Source: Burkholderia sp. 9120
GTDB taxonomy: Bacteria > Pseudomonadota > Gammaproteobacteria > Burkholderiales > Burkholderiaceae
Assembly (NCBI RefSeq): GCF_000745015.1
Contig: NZ_JQNA01000002.1
Span: 2,480,001-2,544,000, forward strand
Direction of reading: 5' to 3'
Length of the DNA stretch: 64,000 nucleotides
In this document: positions 47,770-55,525 of the stretch, in pieces
Layout of the letters: the number at the start of each line of letters is the position of its first letter
Numbering within the stretch: the first letter of the stretch is position 1
Translations under genes and position numbers: made by a program
Notes under the pieces: model-generated
Database searches by the model: none
Seen by the model: the letters and a program-made list of their open reading frames with translations, nothing else
What the model was told of the DNA's origin: nothing

Positions 47770-49318
47770 ATCCCAGCCCCCCCAGCTTCTGCCGAATCAA
47801 CTGGTCCAGTTCTGCGCCCTTCGCCATCTGTTCGCCCAGCTTTTCCGTGAGTTTCTGCATCTTCTCGGCAAACGCTTCATCGTCGTCCTCAATCTCCTCG
47901 GTACCGACGTAACGTCCCGGTGTCAGCACATGGCCGTGCTCAGCAATTTCGGCAAGGCTCACGCTGCGGCAGTAGCCGAGGATGTCCGCGTATGCGTCGA
48001 CACCATCAGTCGCGTCGCCACGCCAGGCGGCGACAGTATTAGCAATGCGCGTAATAATCTCGTCGGACAGTTCCGTCTGCGTACGGCTAATCATGCTGCC
48101 GAGCTTGCGGGCGTCGATGAACAGCACTTCACCCTGGCGGTTGACTTTCTGTTTGGCGAGAAACCACAGACAGGCTGGAATCTGGGTGTTGAAGAAAAGT
48201 TGGCCCGGCAATGCGACCATTACTTCGACCACGTCAGCGTCAACCATGGCACGACGGATGTCGCCTTCGGAGTTCTGGCTCGAGCTCATCGAGCCATTGG
48301 CCAGCACGATACCCGCGCGGCCATTGGCCTTGAGGTGATACAGCATGTGCTGGAGCCACGCGTAGTTGGCGTTGCCCTGCGGCGGCGTTCCATACACCCA
48401 GCGCGGGTCGCCTTCCAGGCTGCCGTGCCACCAGTCACTTATGTTGAAAGGCGGATTGGCAAGCACGAAGTCGGCGCGCAGGTCCGGGTGCTGGTTGCGT
48501 ACAAACGTGTCGGCCGGTTCGCGCCCGAGGTTGTAGTCGATACCCCGAATGGCGAGGTTCATCGCCGCCAACCTCCAGGTGGTAGGGTTGGACTCCTGCC
48601 CGTAGATAGACACGTCACCCAGCTTGCCGCCGTGGGCTTCGATGAACTTCTCGGACTGCACGAACATGCCACCGGAGCCACAGCAGGGGTCGTAGACTTT
48701 GCCGTGGTGAGGTGCCAGCACAGCCACAAGCGTCTTGACGATGGACGCCGGCGTGTAGAACTGCCCACCCTTCTTGCCTTCGGCACTGGCGAACTGGCCG
48801 AGGAAGTATTCGTACACCTGCCCGAGCACATCGCGCGCCTGGCTGGCGTCCTCGCCAAAGCCGATGGTCGAAATCAGGTCGACCAGCTCGCCCAGTTTGC
48901 CGTCCGGCAACTGCGAGCGGGCATAGCGCTTGTCCAGGATACCCTTGAGCTTGGGGTTCTCGGCTTCGATTTCCGCAAGAGCGTCGTCAATGCGCTTGCC
49001 GATGTCGGTCTGCTTGGCCGCGCTGCGCAGGCTCTCCCAACGCGCGGTTTCGGGCACCCAGAATACGTTGACCTCGCGGTAGTAGTCACGGTCTTCAAGC
49101 TCGTCGGCGAGCAGTTCGTCGTCACAGCCGTGCAGGAAGTATTCGTCGCCTTCGTCGGCAAAACGGCGGGTCAGCTCTGCGCGCCGGGCCGCAAAAGTAT
49201 CGGAGATGTACTTAAGGAAAATGAGGCCGAGCACGATGTGTTTGTACTCGGCAGCGTCCATATTGGCGCGCTGCTTGTCGGCGGTTGCCCAGAGGGTCTT
49301 TTTGATGTCATCAAGCAT
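47759..49318 (-). CDS. hsdM: Type I DNA adenine methyltransferase HsdM
   Basis: A 519-aa N6-adenine methyltransferase. The N-terminal helical HsdM_N domain (about 1-130) is followed by the methylase core with the SAM-binding motif [15 protein letters not shown] and the catalytic NPPF in [13 protein letters not shown]. Full length and apparently intact, so methylation by HsdM/HsdS may persist even though hsdR is broken. The ATG at 49318 gives the usual start; it is the first gene of the operon, with 333 bp upstream. Confidence 0.95.
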   Translation of the reverse strand: MLDDIKKTLWATADKQRANMDAAEYKHIVLGLIFLKYISDTFAARRAELTRRFADEGDEYFLHGCDDELLADELEDRDYYREVNVFWVPETARWESLRSAAKQTDIGKRIDDALAEIEAENPKLKGILDKRYARSQLPDGKLGELVDLISTIGFGEDASQARDVLGQVYEYFLGQFASAEGKKGGQFYTPASIVKTLVAVLAPHHGKVYDPCCGSGGMFVQSEKFIEAHGGKLGDVSIYGQESNPTTWRLAAMNLAIRGIDYNLGREPADTFVRNQHPDLRADFVLANPPFNISDWWHGSLEGDPRWVYGTPPQGNANYAWLQHMLYHLKANGRAGIVLANGSMSSSQNSEGDIRRAMVDADVVEVMVALPGQLFFNTQIPACLWFLAKQKVNRQGEVLFIDARKLGSMISRTQTELSDEIITRIANTVAAWRGDATDGVDAYADILGYCRSVSLAEIAEHGHVLTPGRYVGTEEIEDDDEAFAEKMQKLTEKLGEQMAKGAELDQLIRQKLGGLGYEF

Positions 49319-49651
49319 CAGAACTGGTTCGTCCGGTCAAAGTCAGGTGTATCTCCAAGCAAAAGGCCCGGCATCTCGCCATCAGGAAATTGGAAGCGAT
49401 TCTATCTTGAATGACACATGGACTCGCCCACTGCCTTAAGTACGGTGCCGCGGGGTGTCCAGACGTATGGCGAGCGGTAGATTTCGCCGGAAACCATGCG
49501 CGATGTTTCCCGTCAGCTTTCACGTGCGGCTACCTCACCGTCCTTGTCGCCTGACGCCCGTCATGTGTTCGCGAGGCTCGTCAGATACTCGAATGTATTC
49601 CGCGCATCGCTACCATTGACGGTTACTGGCATGGAAGCGTTTGGGCAACCG
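49319..49651. other. Intergenic region upstream of hsdM
   Basis: 333 bp that must contain the hsdM promoter and the end of the XRE gene. I see no terminator stem. On the minus strand a 31-codon frame (49402-49497) begins MVSGEIYRSPYVWTPRG, which looks protein-like and could be a gene remnant, but it is too short to call. Confidence 0.4.
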
Positions 49652-49975
49652 CTATCGCAGTTCTTGCAGCGCTTGGACTAACGCCGTTGCTGCGGCTCTA
49701 TGGCGCTCAGAACGTACAAGCAGCTCTGCGAATTTTTGAATAAGCGGGTCTGCGGTCTGGGTCTGTTCGACCGAAATTTGCAAATAATCTACTATTTTTT
49801 GCAAATTCTTTGACGAATATTTGAACTCACCCCTTTCGAAGCGGGACAGTTGTCCTACATCTACCCGAACCTTCCTCGACAGCTGGTCAAGCGTTAGTTC
49901 GAGCTGCGTCCGCCGCTGACGAATAGCGCTCCCCAGTACTTTAGCTTCCAGTTCGGACTTGCGGTTTATTTGCAT
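49652..49975 (-). CDS. XRE-family regulator (first)
   Basis: A 107-aa repressor-like protein. The HTH is RQRRTQLELTLDQLSRKVRV, then DVGQLSRFERGEFKYSSKN, of the Cro/C1 type. The C-terminal 40 residues are helical. I chose the ATG at 49975 (MQINRKSELE). It is divergent from the DUF4031–MazG–UDG genes across only 41 bp, which hold two TTTGCAAA palindromes; two more are inside its own coding sequence. It therefore probably represses both itself and the divergent operon. Low GC relative to flanks suggests transfer. Confidence 0.85.
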   Translation of the reverse strand: MQINRKSELEAKVLGSAIRQRRTQLELTLDQLSRKVRVDVGQLSRFERGEFKYSSKNLQKIVDYLQISVEQTQTADPLIQKFAELLVRSERHRAAATALVQALQELR

Positions 49976-49987
49976 ACTGTTTATTAT

Positions 49988-50007
49988 TTTGCAAATATTT
50001 TTGCAAA
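49988..50007. promoter_or_regulatory. Twin TTTGCAAA operators between the divergent genes
   Basis: TTTGCAAA occurs at 49988-49995 and 50000-50007, 12 bp centre to centre, i.e. nearly one helical turn. The same 8-bp palindrome recurs at 49777-49784 and 49798-49805 inside the XRE gene. Likely XRE binding sites. Confidence 0.6.
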
Positions 50008-50016
50008 AAGGCAAGC

Positions 50017-50304
50017 ATGGCGATTTACGTCGACGACGAGCGAATTCCTTGGCGGGGCAAGTTGTGGTGCCATCTCGTAGCAGACTCTTTGACGGAGTTG
50101 CATGAGTTCGCCCAGCGTCTCGGCTTGCGCCGAGCTTGGTTCCAGGAGAGGTCGGTCTATCCCCACTATGACGTCACGCTGGGCGTTCGAGACAAGGCAT
50201 TAGCGATGGGCGCCGCGCTGGGCGACCGCAGCACCATTATCGGTTGTGCAAAGCAGCTGAAAGCGGAGCTTTACGAAAGTCAGGACCCTGTGCCACAGTC
50301 CTAG
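50017..50304 (+). CDS. DUF4031 small protein
   Basis: A 95-aa protein starting MAIYVDDERIPWRGKLWCHL, the typical DUF4031 opening, with SLTELHEFAQRLGLRRAWFQ and YPHYDVTLGVRDKAL in the middle. Family function is unknown; members often lie in phage or accessory regions and near nucleotide-metabolism genes. It is the first gene of the rightward operon, 28 bp before the MazG-like gene, and diverges from the XRE regulator. Confidence 0.8.
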   Translation: MAIYVDDERIPWRGKLWCHLVADSLTELHEFAQRLGLRRAWFQERSVYPHYDVTLGVRDKALAMGAALGDRSTIIGCAKQLKAELYESQDPVPQS

Positions 50305-50332
50305 ATAATAAATACAGCGAGAGGCCGACGGT

Positions 50333-51613
50333 ATGTACGCTATTGAGGATGCTACTGGCAAGCAACTGTCTCTGTCCGAATACCAGGCTCGTGCCAGTGC
50401 AGCCAATCGTTTCAAAGGCAAAGAGGACGCATTTAGCCAGCTTAGATTCGGTTTTTTTGGTGAAATTGGTAGCGTATTGTCCGCGGTCAAAAAAACAAGC
50501 CGGGATTTCGGTCTAGCGGAACAAGCAAATGTCACGGAGGAGCTCGGCGACGCTCTCTGGTATCTGGCGACTATCGCTGAGGAATGTGGCCATACCCTCG
50601 ACCAGGTTGGTGCATCCGCGTTGACCGTCCTGCAACGCCGGCTCGATGTAAATCACACGCACTCAGGTGATACGCTGAACTTCGCAGAATTTGATGGATT
50701 GGTGGCGTTCTGCCGGAGCAAAATCGAATCGCATTCGCGCGCGACCGCCCTATGCGAGCTCGGTGCAAACTGCGGCCATTTGATGGCTGTGCCGGCGGCT
50801 GGCAACGATTTGGCGGGACAGTCACGGCTCGAACCGCTTGGCACGTTGTTGGCGGACATGGTCTTGGTGAGTGCACACTTCCATGTGAAATTCGAAAAGG
50901 TTGCGACCGACAATATGAGCAAGTTTGAGTCGCGGTGGCCGCGCGAAGGTACAGAGCACGTGCCCTTGTTTGATGTCAACCTGCCGGAGCTCGAACAACT
51001 CCCTCGGGAATTCACGATGCGGTTCATTCAGTTGGTGGGGGCGGACGGGGTTCCGTACGTTATTCAGCAGCTGAACGGTGTGAATATTGGAGACCGGCTT
51101 ACCGATAACCGCACCGAGGCCGATGGCTACCGATTTCATGACGTAATCCATTTGGCGTACGTGGCGCACCTAGGTTGGTCTCCCGTTATCCGAGGCTTGT
51201 TGAAGCTTAAGCGCAAAAGCAAGCCGGACGTTGACCGTGACCAAGATGGCGCCCGCGCGATGATTATCGAAGAAGGCATTGCTACCTGGATTTTCAATCA
51301 CGCTCACCGCCGCCGTTTTTTTGTGGACACCGAGCCGGGTAAGCTCGAGTACGGGCTACTCAAGCAGGTAAGGGATATGGTGAAAGGCTATGAGGCCTAT
51401 GACTGTCCGCTTTGGCAGTGGGAGAAGGCTATCTTGGAAGGTTTCAAGGTCTTCCGTGAGCTATACGACGCAGGCGGTGGTGATGTGCATGTCAACATGC
51501 TCGCGCACACAATCAGTTTCAGCCCCGTAGCCGACAGGCCTCAGGCTCCGATTCTCCGTCCCAAAAACCAAAAATTGGTCGGTGCAGTTCTACCGCCCTT
51601 GAGTACAGAGTAA
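50333..51613 (+). CDS. MazG-like pyrophosphohydrolase with C-terminal extension
   Basis: A 426-aa protein. Residues 30-90 form a MazG-like all-alpha NTP pyrophosphohydrolase core: FGFFGEIGSVLSAVKK, then EELGDALWYLATIAEE. The second acidic residue of the first ExxE pair is Ser (E44-I-G-S47), while E70 and D73 of the second pair are kept, so activity may be reduced or altered. From about residue 230 there is a separate domain beginning FRFHDVIHLAYVAHLGW-type YRFHDVIHLAYVAHLGWSPV, with an HD-like His-Asp and a conserved IIEEGIATWIF. It precedes the UDG-like gene by 2 bp, indicating translational coupling. A role in removing non-standard nucleotides is inferred. Confidence 0.75.
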   Translation: MYAIEDATGKQLSLSEYQARASAANRFKGKEDAFSQLRFGFFGEIGSVLSAVKKTSRDFGLAEQANVTEELGDALWYLATIAEECGHTLDQVGASALTVLQRRLDVNHTHSGDTLNFAEFDGLVAFCRSKIESHSRATALCELGANCGHLMAVPAAGNDLAGQSRLEPLGTLLADMVLVSAHFHVKFEKVATDNMSKFESRWPREGTEHVPLFDVNLPELEQLPREFTMRFIQLVGADGVPYVIQQLNGVNIGDRLTDNRTEADGYRFHDVIHLAYVAHLGWSPVIRGLLKLKRKSKPDVDRDQDGARAMIIEEGIATWIFNHAHRRRFFVDTEPGKLEYGLLKQVRDMVKGYEAYDCPLWQWEKAILEGFKVFRELYDAGGGDVHVNMLAHTISFSPVADRPQAPILRPKNQKLVGAVLPPLSTE

Positions 51614-51615
51614 TT

Positions 51616-52287
51616 ATGACTCCCCGCTCGTTCGTTGCTGCCCTTTCGCAAATCAACATGGAAGGTGTGTTCAACCCATACAACCATCGCTGTGACGTGC
51701 ACGACCTTGCAGATGCACCCGCAGTTCGCCGGCGGAATCTGAGGACATACCTTGCAGCAATCGAGCAATTGGGGGTGGATACTATCTGGATGGGACGCGA
51801 CCTTGGCTATCGTGGTGGCCGACGCACTGGACTCGCACTGACGGACGAACGCAGACTCGACGCCGTCGCGCATTCCTATCCCGGCGCTACACCAAGCAAA
51901 GCGACACGAGGCCCAGTCGTCGCAGAGCGAACCGCCGCAGAAATCTGGGCAATATTGGAGCGGCTTGACCGGCTGCCGCTGCTGTGGAACGTGTTTCCGT
52001 TTCATCCCCACGAGGTGGATGACCCACTGACGAATCGCAAATTCACGGCAAAGGAACTCGCAACTGTCACGGAGCTTAATCACGAACTCTTCAAATGGCT
52101 TGGTATTACGCGCATCATTTGCATCGGCCAAGATGCTACCAACTACGCGAAGGCGTTTGGAGCCACAGTTGATTGCGTGCGGCATCCAAGCTACGGTGGC
52201 GTGTCCGACTTTCGCAACGGAATGGCTCGAATCTATGGCCACAGTCTTTCGCCCGCTCCCGCATCTGCACAAGTCTCGTTATTCTAA
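51616..52287 (+). CDS. Uracil-DNA-glycosylase superfamily protein
   Basis: A 223-aa protein with the UDG fold signatures in order: WMGRDLGYRGGRRTGLALT at 58-76 (motif 1 region), LLWNVFPFHPH at 122-132 and the leucine-loop-like VRHPSYGG at 188-195. The second motif has NVFPFHPH rather than NPFP-type residues of family 1, so it is a divergent branch. It would excise a damaged or modified base, or recognise one. The stop codon overlaps the convergent stop of the thymidylate-synthase-like gene by 4 bp. Confidence 0.75.
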   Translation: MTPRSFVAALSQINMEGVFNPYNHRCDVHDLADAPAVRRRNLRTYLAAIEQLGVDTIWMGRDLGYRGGRRTGLALTDERRLDAVAHSYPGATPSKATRGPVVAERTAAEIWAILERLDRLPLLWNVFPFHPHEVDDPLTNRKFTAKELATVTELNHELFKWLGITRIICIGQDATNYAKAFGATVDCVRHPSYGGVSDFRNGMARIYGHSLSPAPASAQVSLF

Positions 52288-53120
52288 TTTGCCGACAGGC
52301 CCAATATAGCCCGGGTGCGGTCGACACCGCCCCACTCATCCACGTCAAGTACAGCGTGAGAAGACAAGCAGGTGAGTGTGCCGACCTCTAGCTTGGCCTC
52401 CTTCGCAACGAATGAGAGCAACTGTGCTAAGCCGATAAGATTGCCGAGCGCTCGGGCGCAATAGTGGTGCGACCGATACATCGCGGTAAGGTGCACGGCG
52501 TGACCGGTTGCCGTCTTTATGCGCTTGAAGCTCAAATGAGAGAGGCACGGTAGTCCCAACCAGCGGCGCCCGTCCAACCCTGCATCGTATGTTGGAACAT
52601 CTCCACCCAAATCAGCTAAATCGGCGATACCCAAGTCGGACTCTGGGTCCGATACCGCCAATTCATAAGCCGAGGTGTACGACGATGACTTTCCGTCTTT
52701 TTGGCTTGGTTGACCACTGTCGCTTAGCCGCTCGATGAGCATCTCCAACGGATTGATTCGACCTCTCCCTTTGGAGGAAGGCCTGTCCATCATCCGCAAC
52801 GCATAGGTGCCCCATGTGCCTTGTTTTTTGCCGCGCACAATCATCTTCTTGTACGCATCATAAAAGTCGGGGCGCCCGTATCGATGGTAAAACGCCAGCG
52901 GGAAAATCGTTCCCGCCACCGTGCTCAGTGTCAGGTCGAGTTTCTCCAAGGCGACATCCACTCGGCCCATTATCGCTTTGTCGTCATCTGCAATCGTGAG
53001 AGGGTCGGAAATCTCCAAAACGATGTTCATTGCCTTGCGGTCGGGCATCTTGTCGAGATACTGAGCTGCTGCCAGCCAAGTTGGTACCACGCGAGACTGC
53101 TTGTCGAACAGAATGGCCAT
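52284..53120 (-). CDS. Thymidylate-synthase-like protein
   Basis: A 278-aa protein whose second half follows the thymidylate synthase plan. A nucleophile-type Cys is C192 in LGLPCLSHLSF (compare APCHAFFQF of TS), an RS pair is at 216-217 in MYRSHHY, N227 lies 11 residues later in ALGNLIGLAQLL exactly as in E. coli TS (R166, N177), and KLEVGTLTCLSSHAVLD matches the LEVGD...THLY region. The Asp after the RS pair is replaced by His219, so the substrate may not be dUMP. It could be a pyrimidine methylase or hydroxymethylase. The ATG at 53120 has AAAGGA upstream. It is the last gene of the XRE/ImmA/peptidase operon. Confidence 0.65.
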   Translation of the reverse strand: MAILFDKQSRVVPTWLAAAQYLDKMPDRKAMNIVLEISDPLTIADDDKAIMGRVDVALEKLDLTLSTVAGTIFPLAFYHRYGRPDFYDAYKKMIVRGKKQGTWGTYALRMMDRPSSKGRGRINPLEMLIERLSDSGQPSQKDGKSSSYTSAYELAVSDPESDLGIADLADLGGDVPTYDAGLDGRRWLGLPCLSHLSFKRIKTATGHAVHLTAMYRSHHYCARALGNLIGLAQLLSFVAKEAKLEVGTLTCLSSHAVLDVDEWGGVDRTRAILGLSAN

Positions 53121-53128
53121 GTTTTCCT

Positions 53129-53764
53129 TTACACCGAGAATCCCTCTTGCATGTGTAATCGGAGATATCGCTCCGATACCCAAGCATGCCCTTGTCGTCC
53201 CCACCCCGCACCCCAGGAGTTTCGCAGCAAAACGTGTGTCTCGTGTGATTGCGTGTGCGCGCCAACGCCAACGGCCAGCAGCGCATGGAACTGATTCGGA
53301 ATGACGAAGGGGTCAAACTCGACGATTCCGTCTTGCGGGTAAAACAGTGATTTCGTGACCGCTATTACTATACAGACCGCGCGGGCGACCCGAACCTGAG
53401 TCAGGACATCTTCAAGCGTTAAATCTTGTTCCCTCACATTGCCAGAGTAGAGCGGCAAAAGATTCGCCGGCGGTGCCAGGAGTGGCGCATCGGGCGTACC
53501 TATCTGATACGGATAGATTTCTTCCGATGGCTGGCCAGGGCGAGTGAGCGCTGTAAAAACTTGGTCCGTCGTAAAGCCGTCGCCAGGTTGCCAGCCATCT
53601 ATTGCCTTCGCGGCGAAGTGGCACAAGTACTCGACACTGAGATGCCCCGTCGAGTGAGCGAAAGCGTTCAGGTCGGATGCAGCGAATGCCAAGCATGTTG
53701 GCCGTCTACCCTGGTTGCGCGGAGGACCGAGGCGGTCCGAATGGTTCACCTCGATTTCAATCAT
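53129..53764 (-). CDS. Papain-like (C1) intracellular cysteine peptidase
   Basis: A 211-aa protein with all four papain active-site residues in order: oxyanion Gln Q18 and nucleophile C24 in RNQGRRPTCLAFAASDLNA, H160 in NQFHALLAVG, and N182 in LLRNSWGAGWGRQGHAWVS. No signal peptide and no propeptide are visible, so it is expected in the cytosol and in need of another form of control. It overlaps the ImmA/IrrE–chagasin gene upstream by 8 bp and precedes the TS-like gene by 8 bp. An inhibitor of exactly this peptidase class is encoded next to it. Targets are unknown. Confidence 0.85.
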   Translation of the reverse strand: MIEIEVNHSDRLGPPRNQGRRPTCLAFAASDLNAFAHSTGHLSVEYLCHFAAKAIDGWQPGDGFTTDQVFTALTRPGQPSEEIYPYQIGTPDAPLLAPPANLLPLYSGNVREQDLTLEDVLTQVRVARAVCIVIAVTKSLFYPQDGIVEFDPFVIPNQFHALLAVGVGAHTQSHETHVLLRNSWGAGWGRQGHAWVSERYLRLHMQEGFSV

Positions 53765-54821
53765 CCACGCCCCCTCGAACTCTTTCCAACCTTCGCGCAC
53801 GCTCGGGCTTCGACAGTCCGCCTTTGATGTCGTCAAATTCAGTGCTGAACGAAAATGCATCGTGGCTTGGTGCTGTGGCCGCCCACGGGGTGGTCTCGTG
53901 AACCGACACTAACGCTCGCACGTTGGGTTCGGAACTGAGGCCCTGCGCGAAGTTGGCGACCGGTGTCAGCGAATACCTCAGGGTACGGTCAACGCCCAGA
54001 CCGCCCACGATTATGGAATCGCGCGGTGGCTTCGACACCGTTCGGGCGTCGTGAGTGAATGGTTCTAGGGTGAAGCCTTCACAGCGTAGCTCGTCAATTG
54101 TCCACAAATGACCGGCCGCTGCATGATTTGGTAGGTCGACTACAAAACTGTCTTTCGTCGATGGCTCAATGACTCGGTCCCTGTCCGACGAGTCGAGTAC
54201 CCAAACGTCGCCCTCGACCTTTGTCGACGCATCTTTCTCGTACAAGGCGGCAAGCTTCAAGGCTTTTGGGCTTTGCCCCAAAGCCGGCGTCGCTTGCCCC
54301 TCGGAGAGAAGGCCCAAGCGTACTAGAGACCATATCATTGCCGAATAGCTCGTCCCAAGGCGCAACGACAGTTGATAAATTACAGACGGGTCAGCGAGGT
54401 GATGTTTTGACCAACGCTTCATCCTCATGATGGTGGCTATCAGCCACTGCGGCGCGAGTAACGAATATGCGAACTGGTTTGCTTGCCGTTCGACGAGGCT
54501 AGCACTCTTGCCGATGTCGACCGTTTCATCGGTGTTGCTTTCGTGGTCAAGGAAGTAGTGCCCAAGCTCGTGAGCACACGTCATATGAACCAACCCTCTG
54601 GGCCGCTCGGAGTTGACCAATATGCCGACTTGGTCGCCTTCACGCAAAAACCCCCCGAGGAGACGCTCGAGTGGGCGGAACATCACAGTCACGCTAGCTT
54701 CGCTAGCCAAGCGTGTCGGGTCAACGCGTGTGTATCCCGCAGTAATGCGGTCACGAACAGAGAAGTCGTTCAAAACCTCTGCGGCTCGCCGCGCAGCCTG
54801 CAGCAAATCGTCGCGTGCCAT
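53757..54821 (-). CDS. ImmA/IrrE metallopeptidase fused to a chagasin-like inhibitor domain
   Basis: A 354-aa two-domain protein. Residues 1-190 form an ImmA/IrrE-type zinc peptidase with HELGH at 84-88 and the third ligand in ERQANQFA at 111-118. Residues 205-330 match the chagasin (MEROPS I42) inhibitor plan: loop 1 N232-HAAAG-HLW (like NPTTGY-W), loop 2 VGGLG at 272-276 (GxGG type), and loop 3 with TPW at 311-313 (like RPW). ImmA/IrrE proteins cleave XRE repressors to induce operons; chagasin domains block papain-family peptidases. The peptidase gene is immediately downstream with an 8-bp overlap, and an XRE gene immediately upstream with TAATG. Confidence 0.8.
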   Translation of the reverse strand: MARDDLLQAARRAAEVLNDFSVRDRITAGYTRVDPTRLASEASVTVMFRPLERLLGGFLREGDQVGILVNSERPRGLVHMTCAHELGHYFLDHESNTDETVDIGKSASLVERQANQFAYSLLAPQWLIATIMRMKRWSKHHLADPSVIYQLSLRLGTSYSAMIWSLVRLGLLSEGQATPALGQSPKALKLAALYEKDASTKVEGDVWVLDSSDRDRVIEPSTKDSFVVDLPNHAAAGHLWTIDELRCEGFTLEPFTHDARTVSKPPRDSIIVGGLGVDRTLRYSLTPVANFAQGLSSEPNVRALVSVHETTPWAATAPSHDAFSFSTEFDDIKGGLSKPERARRLERVRGGVDD

Positions 54822-55189
54822 TACTCGCCTCGACGTTTGGAGTTGCCCGAACTGCGCAAAAATTCAGCGAAGCGTCCCAACTCTTCCAAATCCTGGGAGC
54901 TTAAGCCGTGGGTCGCCCTTGCCAGAAAGGCGAGGCGTGCGTCATTTGTAGGGGAGGAACCAGTGAGAAGGTATTGAACCGTCTGGCCATAGAGCTGGCT
55001 TAACTTGTCCAACTCCAAGGCCTCGACCTTTCGCGTTCCCGCCTCAATGTTTGTTACGGCGGGCCTAGATATGCCTAATGCCGCGGCGACATCTTCTTGA
55101 GAAAGGCCGACGTATTCGCGAGCCTCACGCAATCGCCGGGCTAGTGAGAGGCGCTGGTCTTCATCTGATGCTGGCGTCTCTTGACTCAT
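54821..55189 (-). CDS. XRE-family regulator (second)
   Basis: A 122-aa repressor-like protein with a Cro/C1 HTH at about 16-70: LARRLREAREYVGLSQEDVA, AALGISRPAVTNIEAGTRKV. The C-terminal part is helical. Its stop overlaps the start of the ImmA/IrrE-chagasin gene by 1 nt (TAATG), the classic repressor–ImmA pairing. It overlaps the preceding small ORF by 4 bp. The 19-bp palindrome over the operon's -10 is the likely operator, implying autorepression relieved when ImmA cleaves the repressor. Confidence 0.9.
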   Translation of the reverse strand: MSQETPASDEDQRLSLARRLREAREYVGLSQEDVAAALGISRPAVTNIEAGTRKVEALELDKLSQLYGQTVQYLLTGSSPTNDARLAFLARATHGLSSQDLEELGRFAEFLRSSGNSKRRGE

Positions 55190-55461
55190 TTTTTTGCAGC
55201 TGTCAGATGCGCCATCACCCGTGCCGATAAACGGGTTACAAACTCGTCTTTCGTTTTGTATCCACCAGCTTGAATAAGTGTGTTCGGCAGGGCTTTTCCG
55301 ACAATCTTATCGAGCGTTGATAGCACTTCAACTGCGGTCATCGACTCAATCGGTTCCAGTAACTCGTCAACCGTGCCCTCCGTGCCAACCTCGACAACGA
55401 TGGCACGCTCATCCCAAAACTGAACCAACGCCGCTTTTATGCGTTCCTCGATTTCGTTCAT
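55186..55461 (-). CDS. Small leader protein of the XRE/ImmA/peptidase operon
   Basis: About 91 aa, acidic at the N-terminus (MNEIEERIKAALVQFWDERA), with no recognised domain; a helical protein. I chose the ATG at 55461 because GGAGG lies 7 nt upstream of it, while the ATG at 55476 would sit almost at the predicted transcript start and has no ribosome-binding site. It overlaps the XRE gene by 4 bp, so it is translated with it. Function unknown. Confidence 0.65.
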   Translation of the reverse strand: MNEIEERIKAALVQFWDERAIVVEVGTEGTVDELLEPIESMTAVEVLSTLDKIVGKALPNTLIQAGGYKTKDEFVTRLSARVMAHLTAAKK

Positions 55462-55486
55462 TTCGTCCTCCGTCATACGGGGTTGA

Positions 55487-55525
55487 ATGTACGAAAATCG
55501 TACATAGGATGTTCGATTTTGTCAA
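55487..55525 (-). promoter_or_regulatory. Promoter with a perfect 19-bp operator
   Basis: On the minus strand TTGACA (55520-55525) and TACGAT (55497-55502) are 17 nt apart. A perfect inverted repeat, ATGTACGA-N3-TCGTACAT (55487-55505), covers the -10. This is the layout of an autorepressed XRE promoter. Confidence 0.8.

Noticed and set aside
49496..49681. 61-residue plus-strand open frame
   Set aside because: Overlaps the end of the XRE gene on the other strand, has no ribosome-binding site and no homology signs.
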